A stretch of DNA of 7,793 nt from Desulfovibrio sp. Lineage in GTDB: Bacteria > Desulfobacterota > Desulfovibrionia > Desulfovibrionales > Desulfovibrionaceae. The notes below the pieces were generated by a model. The model searched no databases. It was not told the origin of the DNA and saw nothing but the letters and a program-made list of their open reading frames with translations. Made by a program: the position numbers and the translations under genes. Positions 1-6,462 of the stretch are shown here, one piece after another (the stretch's first letter is position 1; each line of letters begins with the position of its first letter). Location: NCBI GenBank assembly GCA_003525525.1, contig DQED01000043.1, positions 2,387-10,179 of the forward strand. Reading direction: 5' to 3'.

Positions 1-316
1 TGGTCAGGAAGTCGTAGGCCCCGCCCTTGAGGGCCGACACGGCCGTCTCGATGCTGCCGTGGGCCGTGAGCAGCACGACGGTCAGGTTCGGATCCCGGCC
101 CAGGGCGTGCTGCATCAGTTCCAATCCGTCCATTTCCGGCATGCGCAGATCGACCAGGACCACGTCGGGCCGTTTGTCGAGAAACGTCTCCAGCCCCCGG
201 CGGCCATCCGGGGCCTCGAACACGGTAAAGCCCCGATTTTCCATATAAACGGCAATTGTTTCGCGGATCATGGCCTCGTCGTCGATGGTCAGGAGGGTCG
301 GCCGGCGCGCGCTCAT
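1..316 (-). CDS. Response regulator, N-terminal receiver domain (partial, cut by left edge)
   Basis: The gene starts at an ATG (316-314) that overlaps the stop codon of the upstream kinase as ATGA, so the two are translationally coupled. About 105 residues are visible and they form a CheY-like receiver: acidic pair D12-D13, phospho-acceptor D56 in VLVDLRMPEMDG, and T84 in LLTAHG. The expected conserved Lys would be the next residue, just off the edge. The stretch TAHGSIETAVSALKGGAYDF is typical of NtrC-family sigma-54 activators, so an AAA+ and DNA-binding output is likely but not visible. The first half is closely related to the receiver of the HD-GYP regulator at 2327-3433 (44 of 57 residues identical from 8 to 64), while the second half is not. 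The likely phosphodonor is the adjacent kinase. The output domain could instead be of another kind. Confidence 0.9.
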   Translation of the reverse strand, partial: MSARRPTLLTIDDEAMIRETIAVYMENRGFTVFEAPDGRRGLETFLDKRPDVVLVDLRMPEMDGLELMQHALGRDPNLTVVLLTAHGSIETAVSALKGGAYDFLT

Positions 317-2316
317 GGCCGCCTCTCGACGGGAAGTTCGATGACGAACGTCGCCCCCTTGCCCGGCTCGGATTCCACGCTGATGGTCCCGCCGTGGTTG
401 GCGGTGATGATGAAATAGGACACGGCCAGGCCGAGCCCGGTGCCGAGTCCCGGCTCCTTGGTGGTGAAAAACGGCTCGAAAACCCGGCGACGCACCGCTT
501 CGGGCATGCCCGGGCCATTGTCGGCCACCTCGATGCGCACCCCGGCATCGGTGCGCGACGTCCCCAGCACGATGGTCGGCGCGGCCTGCGCCGGCGGATG
601 TCCGGCCATGGCCTGGGCGGCGTTTTTGAGGAGATTGAGGAGCACCTGCTCGATCTCGGTGCGCGTGCAGGAGATTTCGGGCAGACCCGCGGCATAGCGG
701 CGTATGATGTTGATATGGCGGAAATCGTAGTTCTTCTTCAGATCGTAATCGGTCGAGGCCAGCTCGACGCTCCTGTCCAGAACGGCGTTGATGTCGGCCG
801 GAGCCCGCCGGGATTCGCTCTTGCGGGAAAATTCCAGCATGCTGGAGACGATGCCGGCCGCGCGCTTGCCGGCCTCCTGGATGCCGGCGAGAAATTTGAG
901 CACCCGCCGCCTCTCGAGATAACAGCGCACGGCATCGACGGAACAACCGCATGCCGCAGCCCCCTCCTGATTGGCCGGCAGCGCCGGATCGAGCTGCATC
1001 AGGCAGACCTGGGCCGCCTGCAGGATGCTGCTCAAGGGGTTGTTGATCTCGTGGGCCATGCCGGCGGCAAGCCCCCCCAACGAAGCCATCTTCTCCGACT
1101 GGATCATCATTTCCTGCAGCCGCATCCGCTCGGTGACGTCGCGGATGACGCCGACGACGCTTTTGTTCCCCGCCGCATCGACATGGCGGGTCTTCTTGGT
1201 GACGATGGTCCGCAGTTCCCCATGCCCGTCCGTGAGGCTCTCTTCGTTGACATTCTCGAGCCCGGTGGCGAGCAGCATGTCGTCCGCCTTCCAAAACGCG
1301 GCCACCTGGTCCGCGGGGAAAAAGTCCGTGTCCGTGCGACCCAGGATCTCCTCCCGGGGCCGGCCCATGAGCGCGCACAGGGCGTCATTGACCAGCGTGA
1401 AGCGATGCCGCTCGTCTTTGACGAATATCGGATCGCCGATGGCGTTGACGATGCTGTTGAGGTGTTCCTTGGCTTCCCGCATCTCCTGCTCGGCCTTTTT
1501 GCGTTCGGTGATGTCGATGCAAAAGCCTTCGATGATCTCCTCCCCGCGGTCCTGGCGGAGCTTGGCCCATATGACGATGTAAAAGCCGGAACCGTCCTTT
1601 TTCCTGTGCCGGCTCTCGAAATTTCTCACCTCGCCGTCCTGCCGCAGGCGCAGCAAAAAGGCTTCGCGCTCGTCGGGATCGACATACAGGCTGCGCACCT
1701 CTTCCCCGACCGCCTGCTGAAACTCCTCCAGGGAGGCGTAGCCGTGCATGGCCGCGTTGGCCACATTGGAAAACAGGTGGCGTCCCGATGTCGTGGTGGT
1801 GAAGATGCCGACCGGCGCGGTTTCGAACAGCGTGCGCAGCCGCTGTTCGCCTTGGCGCAGGGCGCTCTCGGTTTTCTTGCGTTCCGTGACGTCGCGGGCA
1901 ACGCCAACGGTATAGCGGTTGCCGTCGATGCGCATGGCGCTGAGCGTCAGCTCGAACACGCGCTGCGTGCCCGAGGGGCCGGCGTAGACGACTTCGTGGG
2001 TTTCCCCCTCGGGCACGTCGTCGAGGGCTCCGGGCAACGGGGCCTGCCGGACCACGCTGAAGCCCTCGAGCAGGGATTTCCAGGCCTGGTCCACCTTGCT
2101 GAGCCCGAGCAGGTCGAAGGCTGCCTGGTTGGCTTCGAGCAGGACGCCGGAATGGGTGTCCACCAGAAAGATGGGGTCCTGGGCCCGGTCCAGCAAAGCA
2201 TGATAGAGCGCGAGTTCGTCCCGGGAATAAGGCGCGCGCGCGCCGGCCGGGGGCGCGTCCGGGGAGGGAGGCGCGCCGGGGGGCAGTTGCCGGCCATCCT
2301 TTTTCGTTTTGGCCAT
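313..2316 (-). CDS. Soluble sensor histidine kinase, PAS-PAS-PAS-HisKA-HATPase
   Basis: A 667-residue protein with no membrane segment, so a cytoplasmic sensor kinase. After a Pro/Ala-rich head (11-30) come three PAS domains at about 36-145, 158-275 and 283-398, the first two ending in DVTERKK/DITERKK-type linkers and the third in DVTERMR. The HisKA domain follows, with phospho-acceptor H422 in [14 protein letters not shown]. The HATPase_c domain has N box N561/N565, G1 box DNGPGM (599-604), F box FEPFFTTK (613-620) and G2 box GLGTGLGL (623-630). The hairpin between the two HisKA helices is about 25 residues longer than usual and carries C438, C456, C458 and C465. The frame stays open upstream to 2706, but the start at 2316 is preferred: it follows the HD-GYP stop by 10 bp, has a purine-rich ribosome site, and begins the sequence that makes sense. 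It overlaps the next regulator as ATGA. The signal sensed is unknown. Confidence 0.93.
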   Translation of the reverse strand: MAKTKKDGRQLPPGAPPSPDAPPAGARAPYSRDELALYHALLDRAQDPIFLVDTHSGVLLEANQAAFDLLGLSKVDQAWKSLLEGFSVVRQAPLPGALDDVPEGETHEVVYAGPSGTQRVFELTLSAMRIDGNRYTVGVARDVTERKKTESALRQGEQRLRTLFETAPVGIFTTTTSGRHLFSNVANAAMHGYASLEEFQQAVGEEVRSLYVDPDEREAFLLRLRQDGEVRNFESRHRKKDGSGFYIVIWAKLRQDRGEEIIEGFCIDITERKKAEQEMREAKEHLNSIVNAIGDPIFVKDERHRFTLVNDALCALMGRPREEILGRTDTDFFPADQVAAFWKADDMLLATGLENVNEESLTDGHGELRTIVTKKTRHVDAAGNKSVVGVIRDVTERMRLQEMMIQSEKMASLGGLAAGMAHEINNPLSSILQAAQVCLMQLDPALPANQEGAAACGCSVDAVRCYLERRRVLKFLAGIQEAGKRAAGIVSSMLEFSRKSESRRAPADINAVLDRSVELASTDYDLKKNYDFRHINIIRRYAAGLPEISCTRTEIEQVLLNLLKNAAQAMAGHPPAQAAPTIVLGTSRTDAGVRIEVADNGPGMPEAVRRRVFEPFFTTKEPGLGTGLGLAVSYFIITANHGGTISVESEPGKGATFVIELPVERRP

Positions 2317-2320
2317 GGCG

Positions 2321-2328
2321 TCCTTCCT
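2321..2328 (-). promoter_or_regulatory. Ribosome binding site that fixes the start of the triple-PAS kinase
   Basis: On the minus strand the sequence reads TAGGAAGGACGCCATG. The purine run AGGAAGGA lies 4-8 bases before the ATG at 2316 and overlaps the TAG stop of the HD-GYP gene. It supports a start at 2316 rather than at the far upstream ATG (2706), which would lie inside the HD-GYP coding region and give a low-complexity head of no recognisable family. Confidence 0.75.
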
Positions 2329-3433
2329 ACTCGTCCTTCCACTTGTCCAAAATGGCCCTGATGGCGTCGAGATGGGTGAAAAACACCTCGACCAAATGCG
2401 GATCGAACCGGGTGCCGGAGTCTCGACGCAGGATCTCGAGGCTCTGCGCTTCCGGGAAGGCCTTTTTGTAGGATCTCGTGCTGCGCAGGGCGTCATAGAC
2501 GTCGACCAGGGCCACGATGCGCGCCTCGAGGGGGATGTCCTCCCCTTCCAGGCCGAAAGGATAACCCTGTCCGTCCCAGCGTTCGTGATGCAACAGGGCA
2601 AGGGTCCGGGCGAGATCGATAAGCGGGTTATGGTCGTCGCCGCGCGTCGGCGGCAGGGGTTCCGAGCACCAGTTCCGGGCATCCCGGAGGCTGCCGAGCG
2701 GACCAAGGATTTCGCAGCCGTAGAGGCAGTGGCGTTTCATGACCTCCCACTCCCTGTCCGTCAGCGGACCGGGCTTGAGCAGGATGGCGTCGGGAATGCC
2801 GATCTTGCCGAGGTCGTGCAGGGGCGCGCACTGCCGCAGCATGTCGCATTCTTCCGGGGAAAGGCCCACGGCCCGCCCGATCAGGGCGCTGATCTCGCCC
2901 ACGCGCACGACATGCCTGCCGGTTTCGTTGTCCTTGAACTCGGCGGCGCGGCTCAGCCGATGCATGATCTGGCGGCGGGTGTTTTCCACCTCGGCCGTCC
3001 GTTCGCGAACCAGCGCCTCGAGATTTTCCTGGTAGGCCCTGTTCTCGCGCAAAAGCCTGACCCGTTCCAGAGCCTTTTCCACGGCCAGCCCCAGAACGTC
3101 CATGTCCTGGATGGGCTTGGTCACATAGTCCCAGGCACCGCGGCGGATGGCCTCCAGGGCGTCCTGCAGCACGCCCGTGCCGGAGACCACGATGGTCGGG
3201 GTGTCCGGGGAGAGCTCGCGGAGCCTGGCCAGGACTTCCAAACCGTCCATTTCCGGCATGCGCAGGTCGACCAGGACCAGATCGGGGCGCTTTGCGAGGA
3301 AACGCTCCAGCCCCTGCCGGCCGTTGCAGGCTTCGAGGACGGCATAGCCCTTGTTCTCCAGGTAGACGGCAATGGTTTCCCGGATCATGTCCTCGTCGTC
3401 GATGGTCAGTATCCGGAGAGGAGAGGCGGCCAT
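2327..3433 (-). CDS. Response regulator with HD-GYP cyclic-di-GMP phosphodiesterase output
   Basis: A 368-residue two-domain regulator. Residues 5-122 form a receiver with D12-D13, phospho-acceptor D56, S84 in the switch position and K106 before Pro. A charged helix (about 123-152) leads to an HD-GYP domain (about 153-366). The metal and catalytic residues are in place: E170-x3-H174, H206-D207, K210, H235, H282-H283 and D311, with the GYP motif as DGQGYP (287-292). By family knowledge the enzyme hydrolyses cyclic-di-GMP when the receiver is phosphorylated, lowering it to pGpG or GMP and so favouring motility over attachment. Unusually, H235 and H282 are about 21 residues further apart than in typical HD-GYP domains, and five cysteines (196, 202, 236, 240, 256) lie near the metal site. 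The start at 3433 has an AAGGA site that overlaps the end of the preceding gene. It lies 12 bp after the CheY-like gene and 10 bp before the soluble kinase. Confidence 0.95.
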   Translation of the reverse strand: MAASPLRILTIDDEDMIRETIAVYLENKGYAVLEACNGRQGLERFLAKRPDLVLVDLRMPEMDGLEVLARLRELSPDTPTIVVSGTGVLQDALEAIRRGAWDYVTKPIQDMDVLGLAVEKALERVRLLRENRAYQENLEALVRERTAEVENTRRQIMHRLSRAAEFKDNETGRHVVRVGEISALIGRAVGLSPEECDMLRQCAPLHDLGKIGIPDAILLKPGPLTDREWEVMKRHCLYGCEILGPLGSLRDARNWCSEPLPPTRGDDHNPLIDLARTLALLHHERWDGQGYPFGLEGEDIPLEARIVALVDVYDALRSTRSYKKAFPEAQSLEILRRDSGTRFDPHLVEVFFTHLDAIRAILDKWKDE

Positions 3434-3445
3434 GGGCTGGGTTCC

Positions 3446-3823
3446 TTATTCCAGAAGCTGCCGGAGCCGGTCCACGAGCAGCCCCATGTCGGCGACGGGT
3501 TTGGTGAAAACATCCCGGGACGTCACGCCGGCGGCGGCCAGTTCCGGGCCGGGGGCGAATTCCATGGAGCCGGTGCAGATGAGCCATTTCATGTCGGGGT
3601 AGCGCGGGCGGGCGGCAAGGATCATGGCGTCCCCGCTCTGGCCCGGCAGACGGATGTCCACGATGGCCGCGTCGCAACGGGTTCGGGCGAGTACCTCCAG
3701 GGCCTGCTCCGCGCTTGCCGCCGTGACCACGTTCCAGCCCTTGACCTCCAGGAAAAGCTGCAGGCTGTCGCGGATGGTCTCTTCGTCGTCGACCACGAGG
3801 ATGATCGGAGTCCGCCCGGTCAT
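3446..3823 (-). CDS. Single-domain CheY-like response regulator
   Basis: A 125-residue stand-alone receiver with no output domain. It has D12-D13, phospho-acceptor D56 in IVDIRLPGQSG, T84 in ICTG and K108 in FTKP, so all residues needed for phosphorylation are present. Its ATG overlaps the TGA of the membrane kinase as ATGA, which points to translational coupling and to that kinase as phosphodonor. Such proteins act by protein-protein contact, as phosphate sinks, or as relay partners; the sequence does not say which. The specificity helix after D13 (ETIRDSLQLFLEVKGW) differs clearly from the near-identical helices of the other two receivers in the operon, so it may have a different kinase preference or a different job. 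The 390 bp holding this gene and the 12-bp gap are what separates the first kinase-regulator pair from the arrangement seen in the second. Confidence 0.93.
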   Translation of the reverse strand: MTGRTPIILVVDDEETIRDSLQLFLEVKGWNVVTAASAEQALEVLARTRCDAAIVDIRLPGQSGDAMILAARPRYPDMKWLICTGSMEFAPGPELAAAGVTSRDVFTKPVADMGLLVDRLRQLLE

Positions 3824-6093
3824 GCGCGCCCTCCGAGCGGCAGTTCGATGAGGAAGGCGGCGCCCTGCCCCGGCTGTGATTCCGCCCGGATCGTGCCGCC
3901 GTGGTTGGTGACGATGATGAAATACGAGACGGACAGCCCCAGTCCCGTGCCCTCTCCAGGTTCCTTTGTGGTGAAGAAGGGCTCGAAAATCCGGGCGCGA
4001 ACCTGTTCCTCCATGCCCGGGCCGTTGTCGCGGACCTCGATGCGCACGCGCTCCTCCTCCCGCCGGGTCCGCACGGTAATGGCCGGCCTGTGCCCGGGAT
4101 CGGGGCGGTGCGCCATGGCCTGGGCGGCGTTTTTAAACAGGTTGAGCAGCACCTGCTCGATTTCCGTCTTGGTGCACGAGACTTCCGGAAGATCCTGCGC
4201 GTAGTCCCGAATGATCTCGATCTGCTTGAAATCGTATTTCTTCTTCAGGTCATAATCGGTCGCGGCCAAGGCCAGGGCGTGGTCCACGACGGCGTTGACG
4301 TTCGCCGGGGCCCGCCGCGATTCGCTTTTGCGGGAAAACTCCAGCATGCTGGAGACGATCTGGGCGGCGCGCTTTCCCGCATCCCGAATTCCCTCCAGAA
4401 ATTTCACGATGCGCCTGCGTTCGATGTAGCAGCGCACGGCCTCGATGGTGCACGCGCATTCCTCGGCGGCCTTGCGGTTGCTTTCGATGGCCGGGTCGCA
4501 TTGCATGAGGCAGACCTGGGCCGCCTGGAGAATGGAGCTCAAGGGGTTGTTGATCTCGTGGGCCATGCCGGCGGCCAGTCCCCCCACGGAAGCCATCTTT
4601 TCCGACTGGATCATCATCTCGCGCAGCCGTTCCCGCTCCGTGACGTCATCGAGGCGGATGACCGCGCCGTTTACCCCATTGGCCACCAGGGGATAGAACT
4701 GGAGGTCGAAGAGATGCTCCACGCCGTCCAGACGCACACGCTCATGCTCCACGCGGCGCACCTGGCGCTGCCGCAGCGCCTGCTGCAGCGTCTCCAGGTG
4801 CGCCGCCAGCAAAGGCAGGACATCCGCCGGCTTGCGGCCCATGGCCTGCTCCGGGGACAGGGCGCACAAGGCCTGGGCATTGGCGTTGCAATGGGTCACA
4901 AGCCCCTGCTCGTCCAGGGCGATGATGGCCGACGGCATGGATTCGAGGATATTGCCGAGCAGGTTGCGCGTCCTGGCCAGTTCCCGATCCTGCTGCCGCA
5001 GCGCCGTGTCCCGCGTCTGGAGCCCCTGGGCCATGTCGTTGAACGTGGCGGCGAGCCGCCGGATCTCCAGACCGCCGGCGCCGGCCTCGGCCCGGGCGGT
5101 CAGGTCGCCCTTTCCCAGTCGGTCCGCCACGGCCATCAGGCTGTCCAGGCCGGCCAGGATCGCGACCCGGCCCATCCGCCGGGCAAGAAACAGGGTCAAC
5201 ACCACCACCAGGGCCATGAGCGCCATGGAACGGGTCAAACGGTCGCGCGCCTCCCGGAAGGCCTCCTGCCAGTCCATGGAAACGACGAAGGTCGCGTAGG
5301 GCGGTTCCTCCGGCCGCAGGCGCAACCGGGCATAGGCCACCAGCATACGGGTTCCACCCTGCCGGCGCTCTTCGAACAGACCTTCATCCGGGGCGGCCTC
5401 GACGATCCTTTTCCACAAGTCAGGGGCGAGGGGCTCTCCCAGGGGCGGAGCCGACCGGGACGGATAAGCCAGCATGCGCAAGCCGTTGCGGTCGAACAGC
5501 CCCACCCGGGCCTGGGGGGGGATGTCCAATTTGTCGAGTACCTGATGATAGTGTTCGAGCTTGTAGGACTCGCCGACGACGCCGGTATAAAGCCCGGCCG
5601 CATCCGTGACCGGCAGGGCGAAGACCAGGATGGGCAGGCCCGAGGCCCGTCCGACATTGTACACGCCGGCGCTGAAATTCCGGGTGGCCATGGCTTCCTT
5701 GAAATACAGCCGGTCCGAGAGATCCTTGCCGAGAAAGGCCGGCAGCCCGGAAGCGACGACGTTCCCGGTCGCATCGGTCAAAAAGATGTTGGACAGCTCG
5801 GGATGATCGCCAAGCAGCACCGTGAAACGCTGGTTGCAGGCCGACCGGTCGCCGGCCTCCACCTCCGGAAGATGCTCGAGGGTCATGAGCAGCACATTGG
5901 CTTCGCTGACGATACCGGTCTGCATGGAAGACAGGGTGTGCAGGAGACTGCGCGTATCCTGCCTGGCGAGGTTCTCGGCGTCGCGGCGGCTTTCGAACAT
6001 GAGGTACGCGCCGAGCGCCATGGCCGGCAGGGCGACCAGCAACACGAGCGTGGTCAGGTTTTTGTGCACGGAGCCGGAGAAAAAGGCTTTCAT
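3820..6093 (-). CDS. Membrane sensor histidine kinase, dCache-HAMP-PAS-HisKA-HATPase
   Basis: A 757-residue inner-membrane kinase. A first membrane helix (about 13-31) and a second (about 288-305) flank a periplasmic domain of some 255 residues. Its motifs (DRLYFKEAMATRNFSAG and GLPILVFALPV, about 127-162) resemble double-Cache ligand sensors, which often bind small organic acids or amino acids; the ligand here is unknown. A HAMP linker (about 306-360), one PAS domain (about 373-486) and a kinase core follow. The core has H512 in [10 protein letters not shown]651/N655, G1 box DNGPGM (689-694), FEPFFTTK (703-710) and GEGTGLGL (713-720). From about residue 483 to the end it aligns without a gap to the soluble kinase (393-667), including five cysteines (528, 546, 548, 555, 640); it has one further cysteine, C532. 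The start at 6093 is chosen because the membrane helix begins there and GAGGG lies 8 bases upstream. The open frame reaches 6342, but that extension is Arg/Pro-rich and unlike any domain. It is the first gene of the operon. Confidence 0.95.
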   Translation of the reverse strand: MKAFFSGSVHKNLTTLVLLVALPAMALGAYLMFESRRDAENLARQDTRSLLHTLSSMQTGIVSEANVLLMTLEHLPEVEAGDRSACNQRFTVLLGDHPELSNIFLTDATGNVVASGLPAFLGKDLSDRLYFKEAMATRNFSAGVYNVGRASGLPILVFALPVTDAAGLYTGVVGESYKLEHYHQVLDKLDIPPQARVGLFDRNGLRMLAYPSRSAPPLGEPLAPDLWKRIVEAAPDEGLFEERRQGGTRMLVAYARLRLRPEEPPYATFVVSMDWQEAFREARDRLTRSMALMALVVVLTLFLARRMGRVAILAGLDSLMAVADRLGKGDLTARAEAGAGGLEIRRLAATFNDMAQGLQTRDTALRQQDRELARTRNLLGNILESMPSAIIALDEQGLVTHCNANAQALCALSPEQAMGRKPADVLPLLAAHLETLQQALRQRQVRRVEHERVRLDGVEHLFDLQFYPLVANGVNGAVIRLDDVTERERLREMMIQSEKMASVGGLAAGMAHEINNPLSSILQAAQVCLMQCDPAIESNRKAAEECACTIEAVRCYIERRRIVKFLEGIRDAGKRAAQIVSSMLEFSRKSESRRAPANVNAVVDHALALAATDYDLKKKYDFKQIEIIRDYAQDLPEVSCTKTEIEQVLLNLFKNAAQAMAHRPDPGHRPAITVRTRREEERVRIEVRDNGPGMEEQVRARIFEPFFTTKEPGEGTGLGLSVSYFIIVTNHGGTIRAESQPGQGAAFLIELPLGGRA

Positions 6094-6106
6094 GGGCCTC
6101 GCCCTC
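6094..6106 (-). promoter_or_regulatory. Ribosome binding site of the membrane kinase
   Basis: The minus strand reads GAGGGCGAGGCCC directly before the ATG at 6093. GAGGG ends 8 bases before the ATG, a normal spacing; the second GAGG is only 3 bases away. It supports the start at 6093 over in-frame upstream starts. Confidence 0.6.
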
Positions 6107-6206
6107 GCATGCGCCTTGGTCGGACAGGGACATTCCGCGCTACGCTGTCCCAGCCCCGTCGCATCCCGGCGACAGGGGAACCGGAGGCCGCGTCGATCGT
6201 TGCGCA

Positions 6207-6222
6207 TTCCCCACAATGGGAA
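6207..6222. repeat. Operator-like imperfect palindrome, copy 1 (core CCACAATGG)
   Basis: The sequence TTCCCCACAATGGGAA contains the core CCACAATGG (6211-6219) flanked by TTC and GAA arms, with one extra C on the left. The same core recurs at 6271-6279, exactly 60 bp away. It lies about 115 bp upstream of the membrane kinase start. It could be a binding site for a dimeric regulator or a small RNA hairpin; no known regulator motif is recognised. Confidence 0.4.
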
Positions 6223-6267
6223 GTCTCGGACAGGATAACGGAAAGCAAAGGCTTGGCATAGGGGATT

Positions 6268-6282
6268 TCGCCACAATGGCGA
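6268..6282. repeat. Operator-like perfect palindrome, copy 2 (core CCACAATGG)
   Basis: The sequence TCGCCACAATGGCGA has perfect 6-bp arms (TCGCCA and TGGCGA) around a 3-base centre, CAA. It shares the nine-base core with the site at 6207-6222. The pairing of two such sites in one leader region makes a regulatory role more likely than chance, but this is inference. Confidence 0.45.
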
Positions 6283-6355
6283 GGCCGATTCCTTGCCCTG
6301 TCGCACGCAGGGAACAGGGCGCGCCACCCCGGCTTTGCGCATGCGTCCGTACGAA

Positions 6356-6388
6356 CAAGGGGCCAGGCAAGCATGGCCTGGCCCCTTG
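6356..6388 (-). terminator. Probable terminator of the Dsb unit
   Basis: A perfect 13-bp inverted repeat (6356-6368 with 6376-6388, arms CAAGGGGCCAGGC and GCCTGGCCCCTTG) around a 7-base loop. It lies about 75 bp after the stop of the DsbA-like gene. In the minus-strand transcript the stem is followed by UUCGU, so the U tract is weak. It is still the strongest hairpin between the two transcription units. On the plus strand there is no T tract at all, which fits minus-strand use. Confidence 0.6.
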
Positions 6389-6462
6389 GCCTCCTGCCCC
6401 GGAGCGCTCCCCGGGGATGTGCACCGGGGGCGTCCGCGAGGCCCCCCCCCCGGATGGGCCCG
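6389..6462. other. 3' untranslated stretch with a run of ten C
   Basis: A GC-rich stretch between the DsbA-like stop codon and the hairpin. It contains ten consecutive C bases (6442-6451), starting 11 bases beyond the stop codon in the direction of transcription, and a 10-bp palindrome GGAGCGCTCC (6401-6410). No gene is seen. The homopolymer could vary in length by slippage or be miscounted in sequencing, but no coding frame crosses it. Confidence 0.5.

Larger units (their letters stand above)
6094..6355 (-). other. Leader/promoter region of the two-component operon, no gene seen
   Basis: About 260 bp between the hairpin that closes the Dsb unit and the membrane kinase. No reading frame here resembles a protein on either strand. 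It is the only place for a promoter of the five-gene operon, but I could not find a good sigma-70 pair (the best -10-like hexamer, TATCCT on the minus strand, lacks a -35) or a proper sigma-54 site. It holds two related palindromes, annotated separately, and a GGGACA/TGTCCC inverted repeat (6127-6132 with 6146-6151) that could fold in the transcript. Confidence 0.5.

Noticed and set aside
2232..2243. Alternating GC run (12 bases) as possible Z-DNA or regulatory element
   Set aside because: It lies inside the Pro/Ala-rich head of the soluble kinase and is explained by Gly/Ala/Arg/Pro codons in GC-rich DNA.
256..2361. A 701-codon open frame on the plus strand opposite the soluble kinase
   Set aside because: It mirrors the real minus-strand gene, is rich in Gly/His/Arg/Asp with no recognisable domain, and long antisense frames are expected in GC-rich DNA when the real gene favours G or C in third positions.
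2317..2706. N-terminal extension of the soluble kinase up to an ATG at 2706
   Set aside because: The extra 130 residues are out-of-frame reading of the HD-GYP coding region, whose motifs are intact to its stop at 2327. A good ribosome site supports 2316.
6137..6152. Possible sigma-54 promoter (GG-N10-GC spacing on the minus strand)
   Set aside because: Only the GG and GC dinucleotides fit; the surrounding bases do not match TGGCAC/TTGC, and such spacing is common by chance in GC-rich DNA.
3901..6261. A 786-codon open frame on the plus strand opposite the membrane kinase (and a 631-codon one at 2309-4204)
   Set aside because: Same composition artefact: no motifs, no plausible ribosome site, and full overlap with well-supported genes carrying intact catalytic motifs.
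6094..6342. N-terminal extension of the membrane kinase up to 6342
   Set aside because: The 83 extra residues are Arg/Pro/Cys-rich without a domain and would put soluble sequence before the first membrane helix. The region carries palindromes better explained as regulatory, and GAGGG precedes 6093.
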